The notes beneath the pieces are model-generated. The model was not told the DNA's origin, did not search any database, and worked only from the letters and a program-made list of their open reading frames with translations. Both the position numbers and the translations under genes were made by a program. A stretch of 64,000 nucleotides of DNA from Paraburkholderia nodosa DSM 21604 (GTDB lineage Bacteria; Pseudomonadota; Gammaproteobacteria; Burkholderiales; Burkholderiaceae): contig NZ_JAFA01000015.1 in NCBI RefSeq assembly GCF_000519185.1, forward strand, positions 20,166-84,165, read 5' to 3'. How positions within the stretch are numbered: position 1 is the stretch's first letter; every line of letters begins with the position of its first letter. This document shows, piece after piece, positions 37,744 through 49,003 of the stretch.

Positions 37744-38469
37744 CTAAATAGGGTTCGCGAGCGCGTCGATTGCCGCTTGCGCCGACGTGAATTCACGTTG
37801 CGCTGCGGGCAGCGGCGGCCGCTGCATCATCACCACTGGCAAGCCCATTTCGCGCGCGACGGCGAGCTTCGCTTCGGTCGCGCCACCGCCGCTGTTCTTG
37901 CTGACCACGACGTCGATGCGCGCTTCGGTAAAGAGCGCGCGCTCGCCAACGGCTGTGAACGGCCCGCGCGCGTCGATCACGCGCGCGCGGGCGTGACCGG
38001 GATGCGCTTCGAGACAACGGATCGTCCAGTGCTGCTGCGGCGGCACTTCGTTCAGATGCGCAAGCGGCTCGCGCCCGAGCGTGAAGAGCGGGCGCGCGAA
38101 CGGCACGATCGCTTCGACTACGCCGGCCCAGCCGCTCACCATGCGCCAGTCGTCGCCGGGCTGCGGCTGCCACGGCGCACGCCGCAGCGCCCAGTACGGC
38201 ACGTGTGCCGCAGCGCACGCGTGCGCCGCGTTGGCGCTGATCTGCGCGGCATAGGGATGCGTGGCGTCGAAAACGAGCGCGATGTTTTCGTCGGCGAGAA
38301 AGCGCGCGAGCCCTTCTGCCCCGCCAAAACCGCCCACCCGCACCGCGCACGCGAGATCGGCGGGCACGCGGCCAAGGCCCGCGAGCGAGTACACGTGCTG
38401 CGGGCCGAGCGTGCGCGCGATCGCCAGCGCATCGCCGGTGCCGCCGAGCAGCAGGATGCGCGCCGTCAT
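37744..38469 (-). CDS. cobK: Precorrin-6A reductase
   Basis: A 241-residue NADPH-dependent reductase of the corrin ring. [18 protein letters not shown] is the nucleotide-binding N terminus; [18 protein letters not shown] and [20 protein letters not shown] are family signatures. The start at 38467-38469 overlaps the cobL stop by 4 bases (ATGA); the long frame to 39339 is a shadow inside cobL. Confidence 0.95.
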   Translation of the reverse strand: MTARILLLGGTGDALAIARTLGPQHVYSLAGLGRVPADLACAVRVGGFGGAEGLARFLADENIALVFDATHPYAAQISANAAHACAAAHVPYWALRRAPWQPQPGDDWRMVSGWAGVVEAIVPFARPLFTLGREPLAHLNEVPPQQHWTIRCLEAHPGHARARVIDARGPFTAVGERALFTEARIDVVVSKNSGGGATEAKLAVAREMGLPVVMMQRPPLPAAQREFTSAQAAIDALANPI

Positions 38470-39692
38470 GGCTTGACGGTCTCGTAAAGCGTGACGGGCA
38501 ACGCCTGACGCCAGGTATCGAAGCCGCCCAGCGGCTGCGCCTCGCCGATGCCGATGCGCGTGAGCGTGCCGCCGTGCTGCGCGCGCCATGCCACGAGTGC
38601 GGCTTCGCTCTGCAATGTCACCGCGTTCGCGACGAGCCGCCCGCCGCTCGCTAGCGCCGCCCAGCACGCGTCCAGCACGCCGGGTACGGTCACGCCGCCG
38701 CCGATGAAGACCGCGTCGGGCGCGGCAAGTCCTGCGAGCGCGTCGGGCGCGCGGCCCGCAACGAGTTGCAAACCCGGCACGCCCAACGCCGCGCGATTGT
38801 GCTCGATAAAACGTTGACGCTCGGCGTGCGCCTCGATCGCGATCGCGCGGCAAGCGGCGTGCGAGCGCATCCACTCGATGCCGATCGAGCCGCTGCCGGC
38901 GCCCACGTCCCAAAGCAGCGCACCAGGCGTCGGCGCGAGACGCGCGAGCGTGAGCGCGCGTACGTCGCGCTTCGTGATCTGACCGTCGTGGCGGTAGGCG
39001 TCGTCGGGGAGGCCGGGCGTGAGCGTCCAGCCGCGCGCAGGCGTTTGCGTACCATCGCTTTCGCATTCGAAGGCGACCAGATTGAGCGCCGCGGCTTCTT
39101 CGACGTGCCAAGCATCGGCGCGGCCTTCGATACGGCGTTCGAGCGGGCCGCCCAGATGCTCGAATACGGCAAGACGCGTGGCACCGAAGCCCGCTTCGGC
39201 GAGCAACGCGGCAAGCGCCGCGGGCGTACGCCCATCTGCGCTCAACGCGAGCACGCGCGAGCGCGCGTAGAGATGGCGGCGCAGCGCATCGAGCGGACGG
39301 CCGACGAGCGAGATCACCGCCGTATCCTGCAGCGCCCACCCCTTGCGCGCCGCCGCGAGCGAAAGCGACGACGGCGCGGGCAGCACGCGCATTTCACCGG
39401 GCGCCACGCGGCGCGCGAGCGTCGCGCCTACGCCGAACAGCATGGGGTCGCCGCTTGCGAGCACGCATACGGACTGATTCGACTCGCGGTACGCAAGCAG
39501 CGCTTCGACGCTGAACGGCTGCGGCCACGCTTCGCGCCGCGCACGCACGCGCAAGGGCAGCATCGCGAGATGGCGCTCGCCGCCCGTCACGATGGCCGCG
39601 TCGAACAGCGCGCGCCGCGCGTCGCGCCCGAGCCCCGCGTAGCCATCGTCGCCGATGCCCACCACCGTCAGCCATGCCTGCGTGCCCTGCAT
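38466..39692 (-). CDS. cobL: Precorrin-6Y C5,15-methyltransferase (decarboxylating), CbiE-CbiT fusion
   Basis: A 408-residue bifunctional enzyme. The N half (about 1-205) is a CbiE-like tetrapyrrole methylase with [20 protein letters not shown] and [15 protein letters not shown]. The C half (about 215-405) is a CbiT-like class I methylase/decarboxylase with [18 protein letters not shown]. The start ATG at 39690-39692 gives the CbiE N terminus; the longer frame would cross the riboswitch promoter area. It is the first gene of the leftward arm and has no riboswitch on its own side. Confidence 0.95.
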   Translation of the reverse strand: MQGTQAWLTVVGIGDDGYAGLGRDARRALFDAAIVTGGERHLAMLPLRVRARREAWPQPFSVEALLAYRESNQSVCVLASGDPMLFGVGATLARRVAPGEMRVLPAPSSLSLAAARKGWALQDTAVISLVGRPLDALRRHLYARSRVLALSADGRTPAALAALLAEAGFGATRLAVFEHLGGPLERRIEGRADAWHVEEAAALNLVAFECESDGTQTPARGWTLTPGLPDDAYRHDGQITKRDVRALTLARLAPTPGALLWDVGAGSGSIGIEWMRSHAACRAIAIEAHAERQRFIEHNRAALGVPGLQLVAGRAPDALAGLAAPDAVFIGGGVTVPGVLDACWAALASGGRLVANAVTLQSEAALVAWRAQHGGTLTRIGIGEAQPLGGFDTWRQALPVTLYETVKP

Positions 39693-39809
39693 TCGCTCTC
39701 CCGCCGTTGCCTGTTTGGTTGCCTGTTTCTCTACACCGCCACGGGCCCGCAGCCCAATCGTGGGGCGGAGCACGCGTGAAAACGGGCATAATACCGTGTC
39801 CGCCGGCGC

Positions 39810-39995
39810 CGTTAAGGCAACCTTGCATGGGACCGGAGTACGCGCTGAAGCGCTAACTCCGGATCGCAATCAGGGAACACAGCATGCTGTGGCCGCCCCC
39901 GCGACTGTGAGCAGCGAGACCGCATCCACCCGAGCCACTGGTTTTACCGGGAAGGCCGATGCGGTCCACGACCTGCGAGCCAGGAGACCTGCCGG
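39810..39995 (+). ncRNA. Cobalamin riboswitch upstream of cobG
   Basis: Conserved aptamer pieces in order: the CAGGGAACACAG region (about 39871-39883), GCCCCCGCGACTGTGAGCAG (39894-39913), CCGGGAAGGCC near 39948, and the B12 box GCCAGGAGACCTGCC at 39979-39993. The aptamer faces right, 112 bases before the cobG start, so it controls cobG-cobH-cobI-cobJ. The 3' part of the leader (39996-40106) must hold the expression platform; no clear terminator with a T run is visible, so translational control is more likely. The 5' boundary is approximate. Confidence 0.9.
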
Positions 39996-40106
39996 CCGAA
40001 TGTTTGCGCGAACCCATATCGGGCGGGGTGTACCGATATCGCTGCCGTTTCCCGCCTGGCGTGCGGGCAGCGCGCCGCTGCCGCGCAATGCTTACCCGGT
40101 ATTCCC

Positions 40107-41492
40107 TTGAAACACGAAACGAAACCCGTCTCGCCCGCTGCTGCATTGGCCGTCCTCCGCCCCTCGGCGTGCCCGGGGCTCGTGCGCATAGTCGCAGCGC
40201 GCGACGGCGGCCTGTGCCGCATCCGTTTGCCTGGCGGCGTGCTGAGCGCCGCGCGGGCGCGCGCCCTCGCCGACGCTGCGTCGACGCATGCGAGCGGCGT
40301 GCTCGAACTGACCAATCGCGCGAACGTGCAGATTCGCGGCGTGCGCGCCGGCGAGGAAGCGGCGTTGAGCGCCACGCTGATCGACGCGGGCCTCGGCCCC
40401 GCCGGCGTCGACGCCGCGAGTCCGGTCGAGCGCGCGTGCGCCGCCGACGAACTGCGCAACGTGATGCTGAGCCCGCTCGCGGGCCTCGACCCGAATGCGT
40501 TGTGCGACACGACGGCACTCGCCGCCGCGCTCATCGACATGATGCAGCGCGAGCCGCGTTTCGCCGCGCTCTCGCCCAAGTTCGCGCTGCAACTGGACGG
40601 CGGCGAACGTGTGGCGATGCTCGAGCATCCGCACGACATCTGGCTCGCCGCGCTGCCGCATGGCGCAACGGTGCGCTTCGCGGTGGGCCTCGCAGGTTGC
40701 CCCACGGCGCGGCCAATCGGCACGCTCGCGGCCGAAGACGTTTGCGCATCGATGCGCGCGCTGCTGCATGCGTTCCTCGATCTCGCGGGCGCGGACGCAA
40801 CACGCATGCGCGACGTGCTGGCCGCTCACTCGCTCGACGCGCTGCTGCAGCGCGCGCAACAGCATGGCGAATGCGCGCTGATGCGTGACGCCGCCGCCCT
40901 GCACGCGTGGCGCCGCGCGGCGAGCCCCGCCGACTTGCGCCTCGGCGCACACGCGCTGCACGCCGACGGCAGCGGCTACGTGGGCGCGCAGCCCGCGCTG
41001 GGCCGTATCGACGCGCCAACGCTACGCGCACTCGCTGCGCTCGCGGAAGACTCGGGCGACACGACGCTGCGCGTGACGCCGTGGCAAGGCGTGCTGCTGC
41101 CCAACGTGCCCGCGCACGCCATGGCCAGCAAGCTCGAACGCCTGCACGCGCTCGGCCTCATCGTCTCGCGCGCCAACCCGCTTGGACGCCTGATCGCGTG
41201 CACGGGCTCGACGGGATGCGCAAAAAGCCACGCGGACACGAAAGCCGACGCACAGCGCCTCGCCGCCCTGCTGCCGCCCGGCACCGAAGCCCACCTGAGC
41301 GGCTGCGAGCGCTCCTGCGCGGCCGCGCATTGCGCGCCGTTCACGTTGCTCGCCCGCGCCCCGGACCACTACGACCTGTACCAGCGCGACGATACGCAAA
41401 GCGGCTTCGGCCAGCTCGTCGCGCGCAACCTGACGATCGAAGCCGCTGCGCTGGCACTCGCGCAGCAGCCCCGGAGTACCCAAGATGCCTGA
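40107..41492 (+). CDS. cobG: Precorrin-3B synthase
   Basis: A 461-residue iron-sulfur monooxygenase of the aerobic pathway, with the sulfite/nitrite reductase fold in two half-repeats. Seen: the N-terminal ferredoxin-like half (GVLELTNRANVQIRGVRAGE) and the 4Fe-4S cysteines in ACTGSTGCAKSHADTK and LSGCERSCAAAHCAP (about 366-410). The frame's first start is TTG at 40107 with no good ribosome site; a later GTG is possible, so the N terminus is uncertain. It is riboswitch controlled and overlaps cobH by 8 bases. Its presence shows O2-dependent ring contraction. Confidence 0.93.
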   Translation: MKHETKPVSPAAALAVLRPSACPGLVRIVAARDGGLCRIRLPGGVLSAARARALADAASTHASGVLELTNRANVQIRGVRAGEEAALSATLIDAGLGPAGVDAASPVERACAADELRNVMLSPLAGLDPNALCDTTALAAALIDMMQREPRFAALSPKFALQLDGGERVAMLEHPHDIWLAALPHGATVRFAVGLAGCPTARPIGTLAAEDVCASMRALLHAFLDLAGADATRMRDVLAAHSLDALLQRAQQHGECALMRDAAALHAWRRAASPADLRLGAHALHADGSGYVGAQPALGRIDAPTLRALAALAEDSGDTTLRVTPWQGVLLPNVPAHAMASKLERLHALGLIVSRANPLGRLIACTGSTGCAKSHADTKADAQRLAALLPPGTEAHLSGCERSCAAAHCAPFTLLARAPDHYDLYQRDDTQSGFGQLVARNLTIEAAALALAQQPRSTQDA

Positions 41493-42111
41493 TTACATCC
41501 GCGACGGCCAGGCGATCTATCGCGAGTCGTTCGCGACGATCCGCGCCGAAGCCGACCTCTCGCGCATTCCCGCCGACCTCGAAAAACTCGCCGTGCGCGT
41601 GATTCACGCATGCGGCATGGTCGACGTGGCCGCCGACCTCGCGTTTTCCACAGGCGCGGGCACGGCGGGCCGCAACGCGCTCGCGGGCGGCGCGCCGATT
41701 CTCTGTGACGCGAAAATGGTCGCCAATGGCGTGACGCGCGCGCGCCTGCCCGCGAATAACGCCGTGATCTGCACGCTCGACGATCCCGCCGTACCGGATC
41801 TCGCGCGCGAGATCGGCAACACCCGCTCGGCAGCCGCGCTCGAACTGTGGCGGCCGCAACTTGCAGGTAGCGTCGTTGCGATCGGCAATGCGCCTACCGC
41901 GCTCTTTTATCTGCTCGACATGATCGCCGCCGGCGCACCGCGCCCCGCGCTGATCCTCGGCTTTCCCGTGGGCTTCGTCGGCGCGGCCGAGTCCAAGGCG
42001 CAGCTCGCAGCCGAAAGTCATGGCGTGCCCTTCGTTGTCGTGCATGGCCGCCGCGGCGGCAGCGCGATGGCCGCCGCCGCCGTCAACGCACTCGCTTCGG
42101 AGACCGAATAA
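41485..42111 (+). CDS. cobH: Precorrin-8X methylmutase
   Basis: A 208-residue enzyme that moves the C11 methyl to C12 to give hydrogenobyrinate. The catalytic His lies in VRVIHACGMVDVAADLAFS (about 38-56); GAPILCDAKMVANGV, ALILGFPVGFVGAAESKAQL and VVHGRRGGSAMAAAAVNAL are family segments. It overlaps cobG by 8 bases and abuts cobI with no gap, a tightly coupled operon. Confidence 0.96.
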   Translation: MPDYIRDGQAIYRESFATIRAEADLSRIPADLEKLAVRVIHACGMVDVAADLAFSTGAGTAGRNALAGGAPILCDAKMVANGVTRARLPANNAVICTLDDPAVPDLAREIGNTRSAAALELWRPQLAGSVVAIGNAPTALFYLLDMIAAGAPRPALILGFPVGFVGAAESKAQLAAESHGVPFVVVHGRRGGSAMAAAAVNALASETE

Positions 42112-42843
42112 ATGATCCGCAAAGGACGTCTGCACGGCATTGGCGTCGGCCCCGGCGACCCCGAACTGCTCACGCTCAAGGCGCTGCGCCTGCTCAAGGC
42201 CGCGCCCGTAGTCGCGTATTTCGTCGCGAAGGGCAAGAAAGGCAATGCGTTCGGCATTGTCGAGGGCCATCTCGAAGCGGAGCAGGAACGCCTGCCGCTC
42301 GTGTACCCCGTCACGACCGAAGCGCTCGAACCGCCGCTCTCGTACGAAGCGATCATCGCCGACTTCTACGACGGCGCGGCGCAAACGCTTTCGCGCCATC
42401 TCGACGCCGGGCGCGACGTGGCCGTGATCTGCGAAGGCGATCCGTTCTTCTACGGCTCGTACATGTATCTGCACGACCGGCTCGCCGCGCGCTACGAGGC
42501 CGAAGTCGTGCCGGGCGTGTGCTCGATGCTGGGCGGCGCGGCCGTGCTCGGCGTGCCGCTCGTCTACCGCAACCAGAGCCTCGCCGTACTCTCAGGGGTG
42601 CTGCCCGAGGACGAATTGCGCCGGCGCCTGGCCGACGCGGACGCCGCCGTGATCATGAAACTGGGCCGCAACTTCGACAAGGTGCGCCGCGTGCTGGGCG
42701 AGCTGGGCCTCGCGCATCGCGCGCTATATGTCGAGCGCGCAACGATGGCGAACCAGCGTATCGTCCCGCTCGACGACGTCGATCCGATGGCTTCGCCCTA
42801 CTTCTCGCTGCTCGTCGTGCCGGGGGTGAAATGGCAGTCGTGA
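42112..42843 (+). CDS. cobI: Precorrin-2 C20-methyltransferase
   Basis: A 243-residue SAM-dependent tetrapyrrole methylase. [20 protein letters not shown] at the N terminus, [20 protein letters not shown] and [20 protein letters not shown] are the motif set of CobI/CbiL. It starts directly after the cobH stop and overlaps cobJ by 13 bases. Confidence 0.96.
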   Translation: MIRKGRLHGIGVGPGDPELLTLKALRLLKAAPVVAYFVAKGKKGNAFGIVEGHLEAEQERLPLVYPVTTEALEPPLSYEAIIADFYDGAAQTLSRHLDAGRDVAVICEGDPFFYGSYMYLHDRLAARYEAEVVPGVCSMLGGAAVLGVPLVYRNQSLAVLSGVLPEDELRRRLADADAAVIMKLGRNFDKVRRVLGELGLAHRALYVERATMANQRIVPLDDVDPMASPYFSLLVVPGVKWQS

Positions 42844-44540
42844 CGCCGCCCGCCATCGTCATTCTCGGTCCCGGCGCACTCCCCACGGCGCGGCGCGTGC
42901 AGGCGCTCTACGCAGGCGCGCAGGTCCATGCGCTGCAAGGCCGCGTGGCAGGCGATGTCGCGTTCAGCGAGCTTGGCGCGCATTTGCGCGAATGCTATAC
43001 GCGCGGCCTGCCCATCGTCGCGTTGTGCGCGGCGGGCATCGTGATCCGCTGCCTCGCGCCGCTCCTTGCGAACAAGGGCGCGGAACCGCCGGTGCTCGCG
43101 CTCGCCGAGGACGGCAGCGCCGTCGTGCCGCTGCTCGGTGGACTCACCGGCGTGAACGTCATGGCGCGCGAAATTGGCGCGGCGCTCGCGGTTGCGCCCG
43201 CCATCACCACGAGCGGCGAATTGCGCTTCGGCACCTGCCTGCTCAATCCGCCCGCGGGTTATGCGCTTGCGAGCCTCGCGCAAGGCAAGCGCTTCGTCTC
43301 CGATCTGCTGGCGGGCGCAACGACACGCGTGGACGGCCAGGCACCATGGCTGGAAAACGTCGATCTGCCGCGCGACGCCGCGGCGCGCCATGCGATACGC
43401 GTGAGCGCGCACAGCTGGGACGGCAGTCCCGACGACCTCGTGATTCATCCGCGCAGCATCGTCGCGGCCGTGGGTGCGCCACGCGAAGCGCTTGCCGATT
43501 GCGTGCGCCGCGCACTCGTTGCACACGGCCTCGCGCCGCTCGCGCTCGCGGCGCTCGTCGCCCCTGCTGCGCACATGTGCGATGCGTCGCTCGCGCAGGC
43601 GGCAACGGAACTCGGCGTACCGCTGCGCTTCGTCGATAGCGCGGAGAACACCGCGCAAGCCACGCTCGCCGCCCTCGACTTTGTGGCAAACGTCGAACGC
43701 TATGCGCCGAACGACAACGGCGTCGCCCTCGCCTGCGCGGCCGCGCCACTCGACCCGCTCGCGCTGGGCCGCGCACGCGGCAAGCTCACGGTGCTGGGCC
43801 TCGGCCCCGGCCGCGCCGACTTGCTCACGCCCGCCGCGCGCGCCGCGCTCGACAGCGCCAACGATATCGTCGGCTATGCCACCTATGTGGAGATGGCGGG
43901 CCCGTTTCGCGCGGACCAGCAGCGCCACGCCACCGACAACCGCGAAGAACTGCAGCGCGCCCGCCACGCGTTCGAGATGGCGAGCGAGGGCCGGCGCGTG
44001 GCCGTGGTCTCGTCGGGCGACCCCGGTGTGTTCGCCATGGCGGCCGCCGTGCTCGAAGCGCTCGAAGGCTCGGACAACGCACGCTGGCATGCCGTCGAAC
44101 TGGCAATCGTGCCAGGCGTTTCCGCGGCGCTCGCCACGGCCGCACAAGCCGGCGCGCCGCTGGGCCACGACTTCTGCATGCTGTCGCTTTCCGACAACCT
44201 GAAGCCGTGGACGGTGATCGAAAAGCGCCTGCTGCACGCGGCGCAGGCCGATCTCGTGATGGCGTTCTACAACCCCATCTCGCGCGCGCGGCCCTGGCAG
44301 CTCGAGCGCGCACTGGAAATCGTGCGCAGCGTGCGCGCGCCGCACACGCGCGTGGTGCTGGGCCGCGACGTGGGCCGCCCCGGCGAGACGCTGGGCGCCA
44401 TGACCCTGGGCGAACTGCGTTCAGCGGATGTCGATATGCGCACGATGGTAATCGTCGGGTCGTCGGCCACACGTGGCTTTGCTCGCGGCGACGGCAGCGA
44501 GTGGATTTACACGCCGCGCTGGTATCGCGAGGATACCTAA
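42831..44540 (+). CDS. cobJ: CbiG-CobJ fusion: precorrin-3B C17-methyltransferase with CbiG domains
   Basis: A 569-residue fusion. The N half (about 1-310) is CbiG-like: [20 protein letters not shown] and [20 protein letters not shown] belong to the CbiG N/middle region, and [20 protein letters not shown] opens the CbiG_C/CobE-like domain. The C half (about 322-565) is Cob[61 protein letters not shown] and [15 protein letters not shown]. CobJ performs ring contraction with C17 methylation. The start at 42831 overlaps cobI by 13 bases; the longer frame from 42519 is a shadow. A separate CobE occurs at 54540, so this domain is represented twice. Confidence 0.93.
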   Translation: MAVVTPPAIVILGPGALPTARRVQALYAGAQVHALQGRVAGDVAFSELGAHLRECYTRGLPIVALCAAGIVIRCLAPLLANKGAEPPVLALAEDGSAVVPLLGGLTGVNVMAREIGAALAVAPAITTSGELRFGTCLLNPPAGYALASLAQGKRFVSDLLAGATTRVDGQAPWLENVDLPRDAAARHAIRVSAHSWDGSPDDLVIHPRSIVAAVGAPREALADCVRRALVAHGLAPLALAALVAPAAHMCDASLAQAATELGVPLRFVDSAENTAQATLAALDFVANVERYAPNDNGVALACAAAPLDPLALGRARGKLTVLGLGPGRADLLTPAARAALDSANDIVGYATYVEMAGPFRADQQRHATDNREELQRARHAFEMASEGRRVAVVSSGDPGVFAMAAAVLEALEGSDNARWHAVELAIVPGVSAALATAAQAGAPLGHDFCMLSLSDNLKPWTVIEKRLLHAAQADLVMAFYNPISRARPWQLERALEIVRSVRAPHTRVVLGRDVGRPGETLGAMTLGELRSADVDMRTMVIVGSSATRGFARGDGSEWIYTPRWYREDT

Positions 44541-44547
44541 AAGAAAC

Positions 44548-46119
<1,572 letters not shown>

Positions 46120-46333
46120 GAGGCGTTTCCTCTTGCTCCGCGCGTTTGGTTGATACCGCTTGCACCGCGTGCCGGCCGATTACAGATTGCATTCAGGGGC
46201 CATCATACTGCGGCTCGCGAAACCGCCTTCGAATCGCGGCACGCACTCAATATCCCTGCCGCAGCGCCGTAAACCAGATGAACCCGCGAAGTGCATTCGC
46301 GACGCGAACCGCTCACCGCCTAGCCCTGCGCCG

Positions 46334-47290
46334 ATGACCAACCCGACCACCGAAGATCAAGCCGAAGCGACCGACGCCGCAACGCAAGCCGCCCCGCTCA
46401 CGCCGGAAGCCCTGCCGGTTGGCGAGCCGCTCGCCTGGCCTGTCGTCGATCGCGACGGCGCCCTGCTGCTCGACGCCGGCTCGGTGCTGATGGGCGAAGC
46501 GGAACGCGACTTTCTGTTCCAGCATTTCGCGCCGCATCGCGGCGACATGGAAAGGCACGAGGTTGCACCGGAGAGCGCGGCGGCCACGAATGCGCCCAGC
46601 ACCGGCGATACCGCCACCACCGCGCGCGACATGCACCTGAACATCGGCGCGCTGATGGGCCTGCGTCCGCAGATGGGCGCGAGCGGCGAGCCGATGCACC
46701 CGTGCCGTCTGATCGGCTTCGCGCCCAACGAGGCGTTCTTCGTGACGACGCCCTACGTCGATGGCCGCCCCATCGCCATTACGCCGGGCGAAAACGTCGA
46801 GATCGTCGCGATTGCGAGCCAGGCGGTCTATCGCTTCGTATGCACCGCGCATGCGCTCAGCCAGACGCCGTTCGACTATCTCGTGCTTTCGAAGCCCGCC
46901 AATATCCGCCGCCTGCGCGAACGCCGCTCGATTCGCGTGCGCGCGCAATTTCCTGTGCGCTACGGCATCGGCGAGGAAGGCGCGGGTTATGACGGCGTGG
47001 CGCTCGCACGCGGGATCAGCGCGCTCGGGCTTTCGGTGAGCGCCGCGTGGGCGCTCGGCAAAGTCGGCGAGCGGCTGCGCGTGGCCTTCCAGCTGCGCTC
47101 GGGCGACAATGCAACGGCGATCGAAACCAGCGCGATCATCCGCAACGTGCAGGCGGAAACGGGCGCCCCCGCGCACGCGACGCTCGGCCTCGAATTCGAC
47201 CGCCTCACGGCCGCCGAGCAGATGGCGATGAAAGTCTACGTATTCGATCGTCAGGACGACGTGCTGTACTGGACCGGCGGCACCCGCTAA
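46334..47290 (+). CDS. PilZ-domain flagellar brake protein (YcgR-like)
   Basis: A 318-residue c-di-GMP receptor. The N-terminal YcgR-type beta domain (about 95-195) is followed by a PilZ domain beginning with RRLRERRSIRVRAQFPVRYG, which carries the RxxxR c-di-GMP binding motif; the second motif is less clear. The start ATG 46334 gives a sensible N terminus after a shadow extension. It is divergent from the diguanylate cyclase with 214 bases between starts, so synthesis and response genes probably share regulation. It converges with chlD, 7 bases apart. Confidence 0.85.
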   Translation: MTNPTTEDQAEATDAATQAAPLTPEALPVGEPLAWPVVDRDGALLLDAGSVLMGEAERDFLFQHFAPHRGDMERHEVAPESAAATNAPSTGDTATTARDMHLNIGALMGLRPQMGASGEPMHPCRLIGFAPNEAFFVTTPYVDGRPIAITPGENVEIVAIASQAVYRFVCTAHALSQTPFDYLVLSKPANIRRLRERRSIRVRAQFPVRYGIGEEGAGYDGVALARGISALGLSVSAAWALGKVGERLRVAFQLRSGDNATAIETSAIIRNVQAETGAPAHATLGLEFDRLTAAEQMAMKVYVFDRQDDVLYWTGGTR

Positions 47291-47297
47291 CGCGCGT

Positions 47298-47966
47298 TCA
47301 GGCGAGCAGCGCCTGCGCGTTCAGGCACTCGCCGGCCCATGCCTGCGCGAGCGCCTCGCAGCGGCCCACGCGCAGCGTGCCAAGTTCGCAATCGATCACC
47401 GTGACGTGGTCGGCGTGACGTGGCCGCGCGGGCCACTGCGTCGTACGGCCGTCGCTGAACAGCCAGAGATGGCGCGCGCGCGCCGGATCGCGGCGCGCGG
47501 CGGTTTCGAGCACTCGCGCCGCGCGGCCGATGCCCGCTTCGAGCGGCGTGCCGCCGCCCCCGCTGATCGGCTCGATCCAGCGCTCGTTCCACCAGCGCGG
47601 CACAGCGGGCCCGAACCTCAGCTCGGCGCCGGCACCGCCGAAAGCAATCAGCGCCACTTCCACACGCTCGGCGCGGGCGCGATCGAACAGCGCGATCAAC
47701 AACCCCTTGGCGAGCGCGAGTTGGCCGCGCGCCAGCATCGAGGCCGAGCAGTCCAGCACGAAGCAATGGAGCGCGCCGGAACCCGTCTTGCGTCTGGCGA
47801 AGCGGAAATGTTGCGCCTGCAATGACCCGGCGCGCTTGGCCGCGAGCGTGGGCGGCCAGGCGATGCGCTCGCCGTGCTTCGCGACTTGCGCGGGACCGCG
47901 CCCCGGGCCTTCTCGCCGTCGAGCGCCGCCCTGTGCCGAGGCGGCGGCCTGTGCCCGACGGGTCAG
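47298..47966 (-). CDS. chlD: VWA chelatase subunit (ChlD-type), likely made by -1 frameshift from chlI
   Basis: A 222-codon von Willebrand A domain with the MIDAS metal site: DCSAS in [19 protein letters not shown], a Thr in [13 protein letters not shown] and the Asp in LFSDGRTTQ. In this family it partners CobN and an AAA+ subunit to insert cobalt. No ATG, GTG or TTG with a ribosome site lies near the expected N terminus ([14 protein letters not shown]); the end shown is only a CTG in the overlap. The frame is continuous with chlI if the ribosome slips back one base on the A7 run at 47969-47975. Alternatively a far-upstream TTG or re-initiation is used. Confidence 0.85.
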   Translation of the reverse strand: MTRRAQAAASAQGGARRREGPGRGPAQVAKHGERIAWPPTLAAKRAGSLQAQHFRFARRKTGSGALHCFVLDCSASMLARGQLALAKGLLIALFDRARAERVEVALIAFGGAGAELRFGPAVPRWWNERWIEPISGGGGTPLEAGIGRAARVLETAARRDPARARHLWLFSDGRTTQWPARPRHADHVTVIDCELGTLRVGRCEALAQAWAGECLNAQALLA

Positions 47967-49003
47967 CGTTTTTTTGCGGGCAGCGGGATGACACCCTTCA
48001 CGGCCTTCGCCGCGACGGGCTCGGGCGGCAACTCGCCCCAATCGGCATCCGATGTTGTTTCGGTATGCTTGTCTTCGCGCCCGGGCGCGGATGCCGGCGG
48101 CGGCAGCGGCTGGGGGGAAGACGGCGCATCGGAACGCTGCGGCATGGCGTGCCGGCGATGCGCGAGCACGCAATCGGCAACCTCGTCGACGTGCTCCGGG
48201 CTCACCGCTTGCGCTCCTTCGAACGCGGCCAGCGCACGCGCCGCACGCAGCATCACGAGGTCGGCGCGCAAGCCGTCAACGGCGGCCTCGATGCAACGCT
48301 GCGCCGCGCGCTCGTGGACGGCATCGCTCCAGTCGAGCTTGCCGAGCGTGTCGCGGGCCGCCGCAATACGCTGCGCGAGCGCGCGCTGTTCGGTCTCGCG
48401 CGCCACACAAAACGCCTGCGGATCGGCGTCGAATGCAAGCCGCGCCTTGACGATGCGTTGCCGCTCTGCGACGTCATAAGGCGTGCCGAGTTCGACCATC
48501 AAGCCGAAGCGATCGAGCAATTGCGGCCGCAACTCGCCTTCTTCCGGATTCATCGTGCCGACCAGCACGAAGTGCGCGTCGTGCATGTGCGAGACGCCAT
48601 CGCGCTCCACGGTGTTCACGCCGCTCGCAGCCGCGTCGAGCAGCACGTCGACGAGCGCATCGGGCAGCAGGTTCACTTCGTCCACGTAGAGCACGCCGCC
48701 ATGCGCGCGCGCGAGCAGCCCCGGCGCGAAGCGCACCGCGCTCTCGCGCAACGCCGCTTCGAGGTCGAGCGTGCCGATCAGCTTGTCCTCGCTCGCGCCG
48801 AGCGGCAGCGTGACGAACGCACCTTCCGGCAAGAGCGCCGCGAGCGCCCGCGCTGCCGTGGATTTCGCGGTGCCGCGCGGCCCGCTCACCAGCACGCCGC
48901 CGATCGCGGGGTCGATGGCCGCGAGCAGCAGCGCGCGCTGCAACGGCGCCTGGCCGACCAGCGCGGTAAAGGGAAACGCGGGACGCGTGGCCGCAGCGCT
49001 CAT
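47963..49003 (-). CDS. chlI: AAA+ chelatase subunit (ChlI/BchI-type) of cobaltochelatase
   Basis: A 346-residue AAA+ ATPase. Walker A is [18 protein letters not shown] (about 38-55), Walker B is [20 protein letters not shown], the sensor region is [20 protein letters not shown], and the arginine finger region follows. It powers cobalt insertion by CobN. The tail (about 295-346) is a Pro/Ala/Glu-rich linker of the kind that joins AAA+ and VWA domains in ChlD/BchD. The start ATG at 49001-49003 overlaps cobN by 4 bases; a longer frame to 49120 is a shadow. The stop may be partly bypassed by frameshifting to give a 568-residue AAA+-VWA protein. Confidence 0.93.
   Translation of the reverse strand: MSAAATRPAFPFTALVGQAPLQRALLLAAIDPAIGGVLVSGPRGTAKSTAARALAALLPEGAFVTLPLGASEDKLIGTLDLEAALRESAVRFAPGLLARAHGGVLYVDEVNLLPDALVDVLLDAAASGVNTVERDGVSHMHDAHFVLVGTMNPEEGELRPQLLDRFGLMVELGTPYDVAERQRIVKARLAFDADPQAFCVARETEQRALAQRIAAARDTLGKLDWSDAVHERAAQRCIEAAVDGLRADLVMLRAARALAAFEGAQAVSPEHVDEVADCVLAHRRHAMPQRSDAPSSPQPLPPPASAPGREDKHTETTSDADWGELPPEPVAAKAVKGVIPLPAKKR
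47969..47975 (-). promoter_or_regulatory. Slippery heptamer A-AAA-AAA at the chlI/chlD junction
   Basis: On the minus strand the zero frame reads CCC GCA AAA AAA CGC TGA. Seven consecutive A fit the X-XXY-YYZ slip pattern, and the chlI stop follows after one codon. Slipping by -1 joins chlI to the VWA frame (CGC AAA AAA ACG CTG). A purine-rich GAAGGG lies about 20 bases upstream, and GCCGCC/GGGCGGC can pair downstream, as stimulators often do. Frameshifting itself is inferred. Confidence 0.6.

Noticed and set aside
42519-42830. 5' extension of the CbiG-CobJ frame into cobI
   Set aside because: The extension is the shadow of cobI in another frame; the CbiG homology begins at 42831.
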